Assembly: GCA_023052935.1 (NCBI GenBank)
Contig: CM041298.1
Span: forward strand, 64,660,217 to 64,724,216
DNA from: Piezodorus guildinii
Taxonomy: Eukaryota > Arthropoda > Insecta > Hemiptera > Pentatomidae
Direction: 5' to 3'
Length of the DNA stretch: 64,000 nt
This document shows, piece by piece, positions 43,612-54,869 of the stretch (positions are counted from its first letter, which is position 1; each line of letters begins with the position of its first letter). The position numbers were made by a program, and so were the translations under genes. The notes beneath the pieces are model-generated. The model saw nothing but the letters and a program-made list of their open reading frames with translations. It made no database searches and was not told the DNA's origin.

Positions 43612-43892
43612 AAAAAAAAAAAATTAAAAACCTGTACCTCTACTACCTATGGAGACTCAGTACTTATGGATAGGGACCTGCAAGAAGGTGATTAGGCAGA
43701 AATCACGCTCGGTTGTAAAGTTTTTATTCAATTTTAAGTACCTACTTTACAGAGGCTGGGTGTGCTCCAGGAGGATCCCCATACCCCAGGGTCGCTCCAA
43801 CGCCGAAATTACAGAATAAATAATTCTGCCTCAGCCAGGATTTGAACCAGGGACAGGGAGGACAGTAGCCTATCTACTAGGCCACACCGCTA
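43612..43892 (-). mobile_element. tRNA-derived SINE (same family as 8452-8763)
   Basis: The minus strand starts near 43892 with an A-box-like GTGGCCTAGTAGATAGGC. A B-box-like CTGGTTCAAATCCTGGC (about 43850-43833) follows, then the body AGAATTATTTATTCTG, 'gcgaccctgg' and a 'ggtacaggt' tail, all shared with the first copy. The left border is A-rich. Confidence 0.75.
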
Positions 43893-44056
43893 TAACATTT
43901 ATACTCCTCAAAAAGATAAACACATCATTAACATTAAAAAAATAATATTTTTTTATACATATTTTATTGTACAACAACATTAAAATTAAAAACATAATAA
44001 TGTTTTTAAACATATTTTATTGGTTTTTACAACTGTATATACAAATATGACAAGTA

Positions 44057-44955
44057 TTGGGTTGATGCAAAATTAATGCAGGTTTTTAGTAGGTATTGTA
44101 AATATGCCATATCTTTACTTTAACCATATATATTTAATCAAAATAATTTCCATCTGAATCAATGCACTTTTGCCAACGTTTAACAAGCTTTCTTATTCCA
44201 CCAGAAAAAAAATCCGAATCCCTGGACTCAATGAAATCACGAAAAGAATTTTCAATGTCTTCCTGGTTTTGAAAATTTTTCTCCCTCAAAAAGTTGTCCA
44301 GATGCCTGAAAAAGTGGAAGTCTGTAGGAGAGAGGTCAGGTGAATAAGGCGGATGTTGGAGAACTTCGTAGCCCAACTCGTGCAGTCGTCGAAGCGTTGG
44401 TTGTGCAACGTGTGGTCTGGCGTTATCGTGGAGCAGGATCGGCCCCTTCCGATTCATCAATGCTGGGCAAAGACGTTGCAATTTTTGAGTTCCGAGTTCC
44501 GCCGCCATTTCTCGTGTGGTTTTGGTTGGGTCTTCTTCCACTTTTGACCTCAGCTGGTCGTTGTCCAGAGCAAGATGACGGCCCCGACCTTCCTTGTCTT
44601 CGAGGTCGAAATCTCCTCTGCGAAACTTCTGGAACCAACGCTGCACCGTGCACTCATTAATAGCCCCCTGACCCCACACTTCATTAATATTACGAGCCGT
44701 TTGCGCAGCGCTGCGCCCTAATTTAAATTCGTAAAAATAAATTTGACGAAAATCGCACTTTGACATTTTCGATTCAAGACCTTTGAACACACTGAACAAA
44801 ACGATTTTACTAAACAAATTCATGGTGAAAGAGAGGGTATTAGATAAGGTTTGTTTTGGTATAATAATGATCAATGTTAGGATTAGCTTTGTTTACACAA
44901 ATGGAATTAAGATATTGCAATAGAGGAAACCTGCATTAATTTTGCATCAACCCAA
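44057..44955 (-). mobile_element. Mariner element, 899 bp, internally deleted
   Basis: Perfect ~29-bp terminal inverted repeats (starting ttgggttgatgcaaaatt) lie inside a TA duplication (44055-44056, 44956-44957). Full mariners are about 1.3 kb; about 400 bp is missing from the middle of the transposase. It sits in the 3'UTR of a minus-strand jockey LINE, so it is younger than that LINE. Confidence 0.92.
44134..44874 (-). pseudogene. Mariner transposase with central deletion (DD34D)
   Basis: The frame is open but deleted. The most likely start is the internal ATG at 44772-44770 (MSKCDFRQIYFYEFKLGRSA). It has the DNA-binding half through CTVQRWFQKFRRGDF and EDKEGRGR. It then jumps from AAELGTQKLQRL to MNRKGPILLHDNARPH, losing about 130 residues including the first catalytic Asp. 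LLHDNARPH and SPDLSPTDFHFF give the second and third Asp with 34 residues between. It ends ALVKRWQ-type KRWQKCIDSDGNYFD. It could at most make a DNA-binding fragment. Confidence 0.88.
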
Positions 44956-45074
44956 TAAAATGGATGAATTACAATAATAGGCCAGTGAAGAAGCTACCCT
45001 TTCGTAGCACTTCAACGTTTATTTTATAAGCAGGTCTTTTCAGGTGCTTCGGAGGATTATCGGAAATAGATGTA

Positions 45075-45236
45075 TTAGAGAAGTCCGTTCAGGTTTCAGT
45101 CAATATAACACGCAATTAAGTATGAACTTAATTTATTGGTGCCTGTGTTTAAGTTGACAATTAAGTTCATACTTAATTGTGTGTTATGTTGACTGCACCC
45201 TCAACCAACTTCTCTCATATATACACACAGTCAACC
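45075..45236. mobile_element. PLE terminal repeats, centre deleted
   Basis: The arms 'caatataacacgcaattaagtatgaacttaa' and their complement lie either side of a short loop. The right outer part 'ccaacttctctcatatatac' plus 'acacagtcaac' is the complement of the start of the PLE at 26056. The hammerhead core is lost (only 'ggtgcctgtgttt' remains). Confidence 0.6.
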
Positions 45237-46090
45237 ATTGTCACTTCATGGAAATGGATGTAGTTAAGAGGTTATGGACAAGCCAGTTTGAGTGGGCTGA
45301 TAGTTTGGAATTCAATGAGGTGTATCTATCGCCGGCTAAGCCTGCAACCAGCGAGATATTTAGGTCTCTATGGACGAGTTTATTAGTCACAAAGTAAGGA
45401 ATATTGAGTATTTTTCTTAATATTTTGGATTGCAAGGATTGGATGCCGAAGGAGTTTGATAGTTTAGTGGACCCCCATAGCTCAATGCCATAGGTCCAAA
45501 TATGTTATGTAAATGATTTTTGTGTAGTAAATGTTGCTAAAGGATACCGACGGACAGGTAGTCATAGGCTTGGGACTAAGCGTAAATTTAATTTGATGGG
45601 ATTTATTAGGATTGATTTAAATTCTCCAGTTATGACATCATTATTCAATGGATTGGATGTGAGACTGTAGGGATTGTGATACAACTGTTGGGTCACTACT
45701 TACGGATAACATACTATTGTCATCAGTAGTGAGAATAGTGCAGGATTGCAACAAAGGATTGGGCCTAAGATCCTCAGGGTATCATCTTGCGATCTAAACT
45801 AATATGGATGAGTATGAATGGTTATGGTTTACTTTGGAAGTTATATCTGTGAGGTAAGAATGAAAAATTAGGAGAGAGGAATTTCTGTAATTTGTATAAC
45901 TTGATCAAAAGCCTTTTTCACGTCAACAAAAGTTCCAGGGCAATACATTCCGCGATCCAATGTGGAAGAAAAAACATCCACCACACGGTGACACTGCTGT
46001 ATAGTAAAATGAGATGTTCGAAATCCAAACTGGTGGCCAGGAATCACTTGGTTAAAATCTAGGATTGGATATAAACGTTTTAGAAGGTGT

Positions 46091-47293
46091 TAAATAATAA
46101 TTAATGGAAAATCTGTAATTTAATATAAAAAAAACTTGTTTAAATGAGATTTAACTGAAATAAATGACAGTGGTCCCTTTTTTCCTTTTCATCCGAGTCT
46201 TTTTCATTTTTATTTTCTCTACTGAATGCTTGATTTTCCGCTGTAGAGTTTTCGTGGAAGTAATCTTCCCCTACCGATTCTTATAACGCTTAAAATAAAC
46301 GTTAAAAAGCAAAATTGTACAGAGGGATTTTAAATCTGTTTTGGACATATCTTCGATAGATAGAAATATCCCGGATTAGGTTCTAGGTCGTGATGTGTTT
46401 TATTTATTTTTTATTTTTTTTTTTAGGGGAAAATGTTACATAAGTGATGTAGAAAGGACTTTAACTAACCCGTTTTTATAATATATAAAAGTTATTGACC
46501 AAGTAAACATGACTTGAAATGAACACAATGAAGATTAAAGTGAAATAGTGAAAATTCTATCAACTTATTTTATAACCCTTCACAAACATTTCACGCAGAT
46601 GTCAAAAATCAATAAAATATAACATTTGAATTAAACCAAAATAACGAACTTAAGACAAATTTAAATACCACCCATTCTCTGTGCAGCAACGCGTCAAATA
46701 ATACAGATAATTTGAAAAATGAAATGTTGAATAAATAAATATCATTTGGGAATAAAAATTTATTAATGTATCAACACTGTTATAAAATGGCAGCATAAAA
46801 TTAATGCCTCTGTTGTAGCGCATTGAACTGAAAACTGAGTGCAACGCATTGAAGCCATTAATTTCTCGATTTTTTTATAGAAAATAATTTCATACTCTTT
46901 TCGAGTAGAATATCAAGATATAAAATATATAAAAGATATAAAATAGGTGATAATAAGCAGGTGCTCGATTTAGTCATAGAAGTCCTAAAAGAAATTCAGA
47001 TTTACGATAAGGTATAAAGATATATGTATACAAAATAAAAAAATAAATAAATAATTAAATAATAAAATAAATAAAAAAAAAAAAAAATAAATAAACATGT
47101 AAAGGAAAGATATATACATATAATAAAATATAATACATAAATTTAAAAATAAATAAAAGACAAAATGATAAACAAAAGAAATAACAAACAAAAAAAAATT
47201 GAAATTATTATTATTTAAGTCTATCATTATCATCTAAGCATTGTAAAGAAATTATACAGGTTAATCATTCTAAATTAAGAATAATATATTGAG
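46091..47293. other. No recognisable gene
   Basis: AT-rich sequence. Frames at 46650-46844 and 46985-47233 (minus) are compositional. I see no repeat shared with the rest of the window. Confidence 0.5.
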
Positions 47294-47356
47294 TAAACGA
47301 TTTACGGGCGTAATACTAGAAATTTATCGCCCTAAAACACCTTACCTACCTACCTC
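47294..47356 (+). repeat. Short unit 'gggcgtaat...cgccctaaaacacc(ttacc)n'
   Basis: About 51 bp run from 'cgggcgtaatactag' through 'tttatcgccct' to 'aaaacaccttacctacctacc'. The same unit, reversed and split by a CR1-like LINE, occurs at 60989-61008 and 62029-62058, where a 15-bp duplication flanks it. It looks like a very short LINE 3' end with a (TACC)n tail. Confidence 0.5.
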
Positions 47357-47865
47357 AAGATATAAATAAATCTATAGTTACCATAGGTATGTGGTTTAAA
47401 ATATTAATTAAAATTATTCGTTTAATATAGAATAGTATTCTTTTCCTAATGCTGTACTGAATCAATTTTTCAAATAATGCGTCTCTGATAATCTTAGTAC
47501 TTAAAAAAGACTTTGAGGTGTGAAATCTTTGGAACATTACTGGAAAAGAAAATTTGCAGCATCATAGACCTTTGTTAATGAATGCGGGCAATTCGTTGGA
47601 GTAAAAAAAGTCACTTTTGCTAAGGGATATATTACGAATTGGATATGTTAAAAGCTCATTGAGACTTATCATTGAGGAGCTATATCCGTTCTAGTGAAAA
47701 ATTGCTCAACTAAAAAAAAAAATAAATGAAACTTGAAAGAATAATATTAACAAATACAACAACACATTCAAGATAAATTCTAATGTTATTGTTTCATATT
47801 TCGTCTTTATTTTTAGAAAATTGGAAATTTCAGGCGATAGGTAAGTTATTTGTTAGATGCGGGCT
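47357..47865. other. No recognisable gene
   Basis: A 60-codon minus-strand frame at 47355-47537 has no recognisable domain. The remainder is AT-rich. Confidence 0.4.
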
Positions 47866-47869
47866 ACAA

Positions 47870-48113
47870 ATTCTACCGTTTTACTTCCTCTTGGGGTAAG
47901 TTCCGAATGGTGTTCCCTGCTTCCAAACTGCTGAGAATAGGGGTCGCGCAACATCCATCCCCCACTGGGCTCATGAAAAATAAAGAACAACCATAAAGTG
48001 CGGAGGAAATACCTTTACGGCTTGCTTAAGTTACTCGTTCGCGAGTGGATTTGAACCTGCTTTGAGTGTATGGGCGACCCTACTATAACATCTTAACCAA
48101 CTCCTCAACTATT
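47870..48113 (-). mobile_element. tRNA-derived SINE, second family
   Basis: The minus strand starts near 48113 with GAGGAGTTGGTTAAGATG (A-box-like). About 45 bases later comes GCAGGTTCAAATCCACTCGC (B box, about 48060-48041), followed by an unrelated body ('ccaagaggaagt' near 47890). The body differs from that of the SINEs at 8.5 and 43.7 kb. The tRNA-like part does not fold to a complete cloverleaf with the expected flanks, so a SINE is the better call. Confidence 0.6.
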
Positions 48114-48525
48114 AAAGAGGTCTTCTTCGAAGCGGTTCTTGTTTCGCTCTCATCTCTCATAGCTGAATCATAACTGTCAGAATCTTGGGGAAGATTTAGT
48201 TCTCGGTTGATACAGACTGGCTTTATATTTTTTTTCTCTTATACGATTTTCTTCAACTTTAAGAAGACAGAAAAAAGAAGAAAACAAATAACTTTATTTG
48301 GTACTAAGTCCCCTAAACATAACATGAAATTTGACATAATATAATGGCTACATCTGGCCAAGACACAATAGTAATGATGAAGAAACAAACAAAAAAGAAA
48401 ATTAAATAGTAATAAGAAATACTCGTAAATTCATTTGGTGACATTATGAATTAATAATTTTTTTTGAAAATGATTAAACTAAAAGAGAATTCACAAAATA
48501 GAAAAGTTGAGATAATTGTATAAAT
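48114..48525. other. Possible minus-strand LINE tail near 48280-48340; otherwise nothing
   Basis: The minus strand reads 'tttaggggacttagtaccaaataaagtta', reminiscent of the CR1-like 3' end at 50515-50540 ('gggactcgtcccagaataaataaag'). No coding part is present. The rest shows no feature. Confidence 0.3.
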
Positions 48526-49268
48526 TCATGTAAAAAAAAAATCTGTTGTGGGCAACACATGACTTTCACCTACCTTAATTTTTCAAATCGATTTAAGAAC
48601 TATGAAATAAATTAAATTTAAGAAAAATTTAAATAAAACTTTATTCAGTTTTGTTAGGAAGATATGATTTCGATTAAATAATATAGCAATATAAAATTGT
48701 TACGTATCGCTATAAGTAACAATTTCATACCCTATTTGGCACTTTAAATTGCCTTTTACAATTTAAGATAATACTTTAATTTTTTATTTTCAGCTATTTA
48801 ACGGTACATTATACATCTATGTTGCTATTTATGTTAAAAAAGACAAAAATTACTCTGAAAAAATATTTTCTTACCTCTTCCTTCCTAGTAAGTTATTACA
48901 TTCTTCAATTTTTGTATTTCACCGCTTTTTATCAACCAAAATAAGACGAATGAAAATAAAGTAATTCTTCTGAATCTACAAAATTAAAGTTTGAGCCGTT
49001 CTAACGTTCTTCCTTTAGAGGAAAAAACATTTAAATATCGGCATTTAAGCCCTGTCGGACTATTTCAATCAGAATGGAACCTTTATGATATTAAAGCCCA
49101 TTTAATTTTACATCGATATATCGAGCTTGATCAAAATCGTTAAAACCGTTTTTTTTTAGAAAATCATAAAAAGGTGCAAACTGCATGGCACGAAGTAGCA
49201 ACTTCTGTCAGCCTTTTTAATTGGAAAAGCTACTGTAATATCTCGGGCGTGTTATTCTCTTAAATATA
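48526..49268 (+). repeat. R1 copy, 3' third missing
   Basis: It starts at 'gttgtgggcaacacatgactttcacctacc', then 'cagctatttaacggtacattatac', 'caaaattaaag', 'catttaagccctgtcggac', 'catcgatatatcgag' and 'actgtaatatctcgggcg', ending near 49268. Confidence 0.75.
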
Positions 49269-49645
49269 GGGACTGGGAGCTGATTGTTTGGTGTAGAAAT
49301 GTTCCGTAGAAATATTGTAAAGCGGTGAGATGATTGAATTTTAGAAATGTGGTAATTTTTTCCCTTAAAATATATGTTTTAAGTAGTGTAATGTATTGTA
49401 AAAATACCTCTATTTTACTCTATTTGAGTACTGAATTAGTAGCTAAATATGATGGAACCGTCGACTTCAAATGCTTTAGCCAGTTGCATGGAAAATTCCA
49501 ATAATGGCACTGAGCATGAAGCTTTCTCCTGAGAGCTTGTGTTTGAAGGGTAGTACCTAAATGGACTTCAACAGATTCGAACCTTAATCACCCACAAGAG
49601 ATGACTGAGAGCCAAAAAATCATCAGCCTGCTTTGTTTTTCTCTA
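49269..49645. other. No supportable feature
   Basis: 'gattcgaaccttaatcac' at about 49576 resembles a reversed B box, but I see no A box at the right distance. There is no sustained frame. Confidence 0.35.
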
Positions 49646-49649
49646 TTGA

Positions 49650-50550
49650 ATAACACTAATAAAATATATGTCAACGAATGTTTAATTGCTTCATACGTTT
49701 CATCTTTGGGATATCCAGAGACACTTCTGTCACCCGATTTTACAAAGAGTTAAAGTGGCTTTACCCCTCCTTCCGCCGTAAGTACTTCCTAGCATCCTTC
49801 CTTTACCAAGTAATCCAATCCCGATGTCCGTTCTACATCTCTGATCTCCTTAAATTCAAATCCTCCGTTCGTTCTCGTAACACCCGCTCGCGGCCTTCTG
49901 ATCTGTATATAACGCCCCATCGATCCACAGCTTTCGATAGATCATTCTTAATCCGCTCCGCATCTCTATGGAATTCCATCCCTTCCTACATCCGTCACTC
50001 CCAAACTCTTTCAACATTCAAATCCCGTCTATTCAGCCATTTCCTGTCAATCCAATTCCCCAATAATCCCAATTAGATCCTAGTTTCAGGGAAAATCAAC
50101 AAATAAAGCAGACAGATACGTTATTTAACTTTAATGGATACATTCGTAGCAAATATTATTTAAAAAGATTATCTTTTCAAAGATGAAAGATTAAATCACA
50201 TATAATTTACAAAAATATAGAAGCATTGTATTTTTTTTTTAACTATATATTTTTAATTTTTTTTAAATAATATTATTGTACTTTTAATTATATGTTATTT
50301 TCTGTACTCATTTTAACATATAGATATATCTTTATTTATATTTTTCTTGTATTCACATTTTATTAGAAGTTGTCCTTTGAGTTATATTATTTTTTTTCAT
50401 CTTATTAATTCAATTCTGTTGTTATTTTTACTTATCTTTATATTCTTAATTTTTTTACTCTAAGACTCTAGTCTTAAGACCCTTGCTTATTTCCTGTATT
50501 ATTATTCTTAAGGGACTCGTCCCAGAATAAATAAAGAATTATTATTATAT
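49650..50550 (+). pseudogene. 5'-truncated CR1-like LINE, RT tail and 3'UTR with (ATT)n
   Basis: The frame 49678-50076 reads CFIRFIFGISRDTSVTRFYK, FLASFLYQVIQSR, RSASLWNSIPSYIRHSQTLSTFKSRLFSHFLSIQ, the classic 'WNsLP..iR...sl..FKs.L' ending of CR1- and Rex-like ORF2. A T-rich 3'UTR of about 470 bp follows, ending 'cccagaataaataaag' and (ATT)n. About 80% or more of the residues match the minus-strand copy at 61543-61998 by eye, so both come from one family. The open frame here suggests a relatively young insertion. Confidence 0.75.
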
Positions 50551-50569
50551 TAAATACATATAAATTATT

Positions 50570-51310
50570 TGTTGATATTTAGTAATTCGTATAGTGTTAC
50601 ATGCCACTCGTTTTTTCCCACTCTTCGTCTCACTATAAAACTAATTGTATATTAAATCATTTTTTTTCCTAAAATCTCCAGCTTTCTAACGCTACGTTAT
50701 ACACCTACATTAATTAGTACCCTTATTTCTCGGAGAAGATTTTTCATTATGTTAGGTATTAAATACTTCCCTGGTTTATATTTATGCATGTTTGCTACAA
50801 CAAACGATGCATTAATTAATGTTACATAAGGAAATGAAATTTTAAAAAATTCGTCATCAAGGCACTGTCTATTTCATTGATAATAAAAACCGACTTAATA
50901 TAAAACCCTAACTAATTACTTATTGATATAATATTAATAATGATGCTTTATTTTCAAAATTATATGGTACAAATCAATTCAGGCATTTAAGCATGGTCAA
51001 ATGACCGTCTGCTGAAGAAATTTGCCATAATCATATATAAGTATACAAATTAAATTAATTAACTGACAACCTATTCTTTATACTAAGTAAACCCTAAAAA
51101 TTAACAAATAGTTATTACACCAAACTGAAACAATTATAAAAAAAATAATAATAAACATAATACTATTTACAAACTTCTCAGAAACTGGAATTTTCTTTAA
51201 CTCTTAACTTTATTTTATAGTTCTTAAATGGATTTTAACGATCTGGATTTTAACGATCTAGAGCAAAAGTGTTGTGTTCCCCTTACCAGATTTTTCGAAT
51301 ATTACTAACT
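50570..51310. repeat. Degraded R1 pieces
   Basis: 'ctaaaatctccagctttctaacg' and 'ctacattaattagtacccttat' (50670-50735) match the R1 5' third on the plus strand. 'ttcttaaatggattttaacgat' to 'taccagatttttcga' (51222-51300) is an R1 outer end on the minus strand. The rest between them is unrecognisable. Confidence 0.4.
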
Positions 51311-51350
51311 TATAGTATGTTATGTAATATTATTATTATTATTGTTACAG

Positions 51351-51486
51351 TTGAGCAGCTCAGAAAGAGAAACCGTCCAATTGGTGGAAGTTGAAGTGGG
51401 GACCGGTGGCCGCTACAAGTGCGAGGTCTCAGGCGAAGCGCCGTACTTCCACACTGCTACGCACTCGGCGGAGCTTCTAGTTTTCG
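51351..51486 (+). CDS. Isolated exon of a Beat-family immunoglobulin-domain gene
   Basis: An acceptor ('attgttacag' ending at 51350) and a donor ('gttagt' from 51487) bound 136 bp, read as 45 codons plus one base. The peptide runs LSSSERETVQLVEVEVGTGG, then YKCEVSGEAPYFHTATHSAE and LLVF. YxCEVSxEAP-F is the F-strand cysteine and following loop characteristic of Beaten-path proteins; SAELLV is the G strand. Beat proteins are secreted or membrane-tethered cell-surface ligands that bind Sidestep-family receptors in axon guidance. Only the second half of one Ig domain is here; the exon with the first cysteine is not visible in the window. Its GC content is well above its surroundings. Expression and family member are not determinable. 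Confidence 0.85.
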
Positions 51487-51885
51487 GTTAGTTATTTTTA
51501 GTAATAGCATATCATTTTATTGTTTATTTATTATTGCTATTCAGTTCACCTGAGGAACATTATCATCTTATATCATTCCTTCTTTTTTTTTTACCCTCTA
51601 TATCATCTCCCCAATCTACTTTTTCAATCCTACTTTCTTCCTTCCTTTCTCATACCTTCCTATTCATTATTATTTATTCACCACGAAGACCTTCTTTCTA
51701 TCTATATAAGGGGCCTTCTTAACGGTTATGGAAGAAAATCAAATTTTGAGATTTTTCCTGTTTTCCTTGGTTTTTATCTCTCTTGAAAATTGGACTATGG
51801 GTCATAAGAAGTTTTTTTTTCTCTTTAGATCTAGTGTCTACCACATGACACTGCTACATATGACTAGTCATTTATAAGACATATA
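51487..51885. other. Intron of the Beat-like gene; no feature
   Basis: T-rich intronic-looking sequence between the donor and FB3. Short plus-strand frames have no domain. Confidence 0.5.
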
Positions 51886-53872
51886 TTAACACGTTCCGTG
51901 CTGTACGGGGTCAATTGATCAACATCAATTGAAAGAAGGAAAAATTTCCTAGGAGATTGAGTAGTTGAACCCTCAATATAGGAAAGGTAAGTGTTGTACG
52001 TCATACAAAAAAGAAATTTGAATATTTCTAAGACTATTCCGATATTTAAAAGAGCTATTATTCTTCTATCGTTAAATTTTAAATTTTTCGGATCTCAAAA
52101 AAACTTCATCCGTTTGATTAGCTTCAAAATATTGTAAAACAAACCTACCTTCATAGGTCAATCAAGGATGCGAGGGGGCAATAAATAAAAACAAAAAAAT
52201 ATTGCTCAAAACGTTCATTGCGAAAGGAGAAATCAGGAATTATTCACAATTGCGACAAGGGTTCAATTAACCCCGTGCAGTAACTCTCCAGAAGTGCGTC
52301 AGAGAGTCAATCGGCCCCTAGTCCTTAGTTTAAATGTATTCAGCCTCCTGTAAATTGATTCTATTAAGGAAAAATCATTATTTTTTCCATTGCATAGGTT
52401 TAAATGAGTATACCACAGCAGCAGGACGTTAATTGATGCATTCATAAACCTCATAGAAGTTGTACTCATATTTTTTTTTCCTTTTTAATTAAAACACCTT
52501 TTCACTGCATAAAATTAAATTGTATGATGTTTTAGAAAAAGGAATTTGTGTGACTTTGTGAGTTTCAGTCTCCCTCTCACCTCTCCTAAACATACCCTTG
52601 TTCAAATAGGCATTTATGGCCTTAGGGTTTTACGCCTTAAAACCACAATAAACAAACATAACCTTTTTCAAACTTTAAGAAAAAATAAATAAAAGGAGGG
52701 GAGGGAAGCGAGTCTGACTCTTCGTTTTTCTGGAAGAATGAAACGGGGTCTTTTGACCCTGTCCCGCATTAGAGGTCGAAATTTAAACTCAGCGCCACAC
52801 GGGGTCATTTGATCCCGTGTCTAATTTCAAGTAGTTCTGAGCGTTTAAGAGGTAAACTTTAAAAAATGCTTGAACCTTTTTTCAGCTTTGGACCTTTCCA
52901 AGAGTTGAGACCAATAATGTCTATATGTATAATCTCGCATATTCCTATAAAAAAAAGAACAGGATCAAATGACCCCGTGCCGCGCTAAGGTTTAAATTTC
53001 GACCTCAAATGCGGGACTGGGTCAAAAGACCCCGTTTTATTCTTCCAGAAAAATAATGAGTCAGACTCGCTTCCCTCCCCTCTTTTTATTTATTTTTTCT
53101 TAAAGTTTGAAAAAGGTCATGCTTGTTTATTGTGGCTTTAAGGCGTAAAACCCTAAGGTAATCAATGCCTATATGAACAAGGTTATGTTTATTGGGGTGA
53201 GAGGGAGACTGAACCTTACAAAAAATCAAAGTCACAAAAATTCCTTTTTCTAAAACATCATACAATTTAATTTTATGAAGTGAAGAAGTGTTTTGATTAA
53301 AAAAGAAAAAAAAATATGAGTACAACTTCTATGAGGTTTACAAATGCATCAATTAACGTCCTACTGCCGTGGTATACTCACCTAAACCTATGGAGTGGGA
53401 AAACAAATGATTTTGCCTTAATTAATCAATTTACAGGAGGCTGAATGCATTTAAACAAAGGAAAGAATACGGTGCCGATCGACCCCCTAACACACTTCTG
53501 GATAGTTACTGCACGGGGTTAATTGAACCCTTGTCGCACTTGTGAATAATTTGTTATTTCTCCTTCCGCAATGAACGTGTTGAGCAATAATTTTTCTGTT
53601 TTTTGTTTTTATTTATTGCCCCCTCGCATCCTTGATTGACCTATGAAGGTAGGTTTGTTTTACAATATTTTAAAGCTAATCAAACGGAGGAAGTTTTTTT
53701 GAGATCCAAAAAATTTAAAATTTAACGATAGAATAATAATAGCTCTTTTAAATATCCGAATATTTTTAGAAATATTCAAATTTATTTTTTGTATGACGTA
53801 CAACACTTACCTTTCCTGTATTGAAGATTCGACTACTCAATCTTCTAGGAAATTTTTTCTTCTTTCATTTAA
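51886..53872. mobile_element. FB3: ~2-kb foldback palindrome with possible TTAA target
   Basis: The left arm (about 51933-52818) and right arm (about 52967-53866) are near-exact inverted copies around a unique spacer of about 150 bp. TTAA occurs just outside each end (51886-51889 and 53869-53872). The left end starts CACGTTCCGTGCTGTACGGG, which recalls piggyBac-like termini, but the right end lacks the matching 40 bp. Palindromic 'acggggtcaattga' type motifs recur in each arm near the outer tip and near the centre. It has no transposase and lies in the presumed Beat-like intron. Confidence 0.7.
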
Positions 53873-54246
53873 GACCATTTGTTCATATCAAGGAATGGAA
53901 TTAATCATCTCGGAAATAATTGAAACAAATCAGGCATTAGTGTCGTTTTCATCGAAGTACTGATAATTTAGATTAAATGTTCGCCCATCATATTTCCCTT
54001 GTCTACTCGGAATAAGTTTTCATTGTATTTTAATAGGATTTCCAGGATTGCTAGAATGCTATAAGTTGTTTACTGTTAACAACTGATCTAAACTTTGTTT
54101 CTGATTGAATAGATCTTATTAGTAACGTTTGAGTTTAATTTTATCCCTAATAATATAATTCGAATTTAATTATATTCTATATAACAATGGACTAAACAGT
54201 ACGCCTTTCCACTGAATAGTTAGAAATTATTACTTAATTGAGTTTT
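53873..54246. other. No recognisable feature
   Basis: AT-rich sequence between FB3 and the full-length LINE. Nothing supportable is seen. Confidence 0.45.
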
Positions 54247-54258
54247 AAGTAGTTTTCG

Positions 54259-54869
54259 ATTTTTTTCAAGTGTCATGGCTGCGAGTACAGTTCACTATAC
54301 GTATAGCTCTATGTTTCTTACCTTCTCATCACTGTGTTACCGCATGAATATCCTTCAAACTTTGTGAATCGTGAGATATTGCACTATTGAATACTTTACC
54401 GAACACAAAAGAGAGGTGAGTTGTGTTTTGTTGTAAAGACAATTACAGACTAGTGACCGCATGGGCTGGAGATAAGGGCCAGCTGTGCCGGCTAATCCTT
54501 CCCTAGTGTTGACAAGGTCTCGGCCAGGACTGTTGTTCAACGACGTAATTTATAAACATTAGTTTTATTCCTCAATTGAGTTTTTCATTTCTATATTATT
54601 TTGTTTTTTAAGACATTTATTTATTTATTTTCATTAACTTAGAAATGTTTGCTTTGTTTTTTATTTTTTATTGTGTATGTAAATAATTGTAAATAGTTTA
54701 GTTTTAAGATCTTTAAGGTTAATTTTCTTAATTATTAATTTATTTAGGTATATATTTCTTTTCTAATAATTATATATATTTTCTTCAATTTTTATAGGAC
54801 TCTATAATTTCTTTAGGTTCATATATATGTCATTTTTACAGTTTTTTTTTTCTCTTATTAAATTAAGTT
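54259..54869 (+). promoter_or_regulatory. 5'UTR / probable internal promoter region of the LINE
   Basis: Jockey-clade LINEs start transcription at their first base from promoter elements inside the 5'UTR. This copy appears untruncated, because the target duplication directly precedes 54259. An initiator-like 'gagtacagttcac' lies at 54284-54296. No motif is certain, so the role is inferred from family and position. Confidence 0.4.

Larger units (their letters stand above)
44003..46090 (-). pseudogene. Jockey-type LINE copy broken by mariner and PLE
   Basis: On the minus strand, 46085-45890 encodes the RT region GHQFGFRTSHFTIQQ and GTFVDVKKAFDQV, matching the fingers/palm part that is missing from the full-length copy. 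45790-45240 gives the middle and thumb (TYGIELWGSTK, ILRKILNIPYFVTNKLVHRDLN). 45073-44958 and 44054-44003 give the tail and 3'UTR ('acagttgtaaaaaccaataaaata'). A PLE repeat splits it at about 45075-45236, and a mariner at 44057-44955. Many stops make it dead. Confidence 0.85.

Noticed and set aside
44340..44660. Plus-strand frames of 64-106 codons over the mariner
   Set aside because: They are antisense shadows of the transposase frame.
49576..49593. B-box-like 'gattcgaaccttaatcac' as a further SINE
   Set aside because: No A box at the expected distance and no body shared with other SINEs.
52230..53540. Direct repeats in FB3 as a CRISPR-like array
   Set aside because: Spacing is irregular, the repeats are dyads mirrored by the palindrome, and the genome is eukaryotic.
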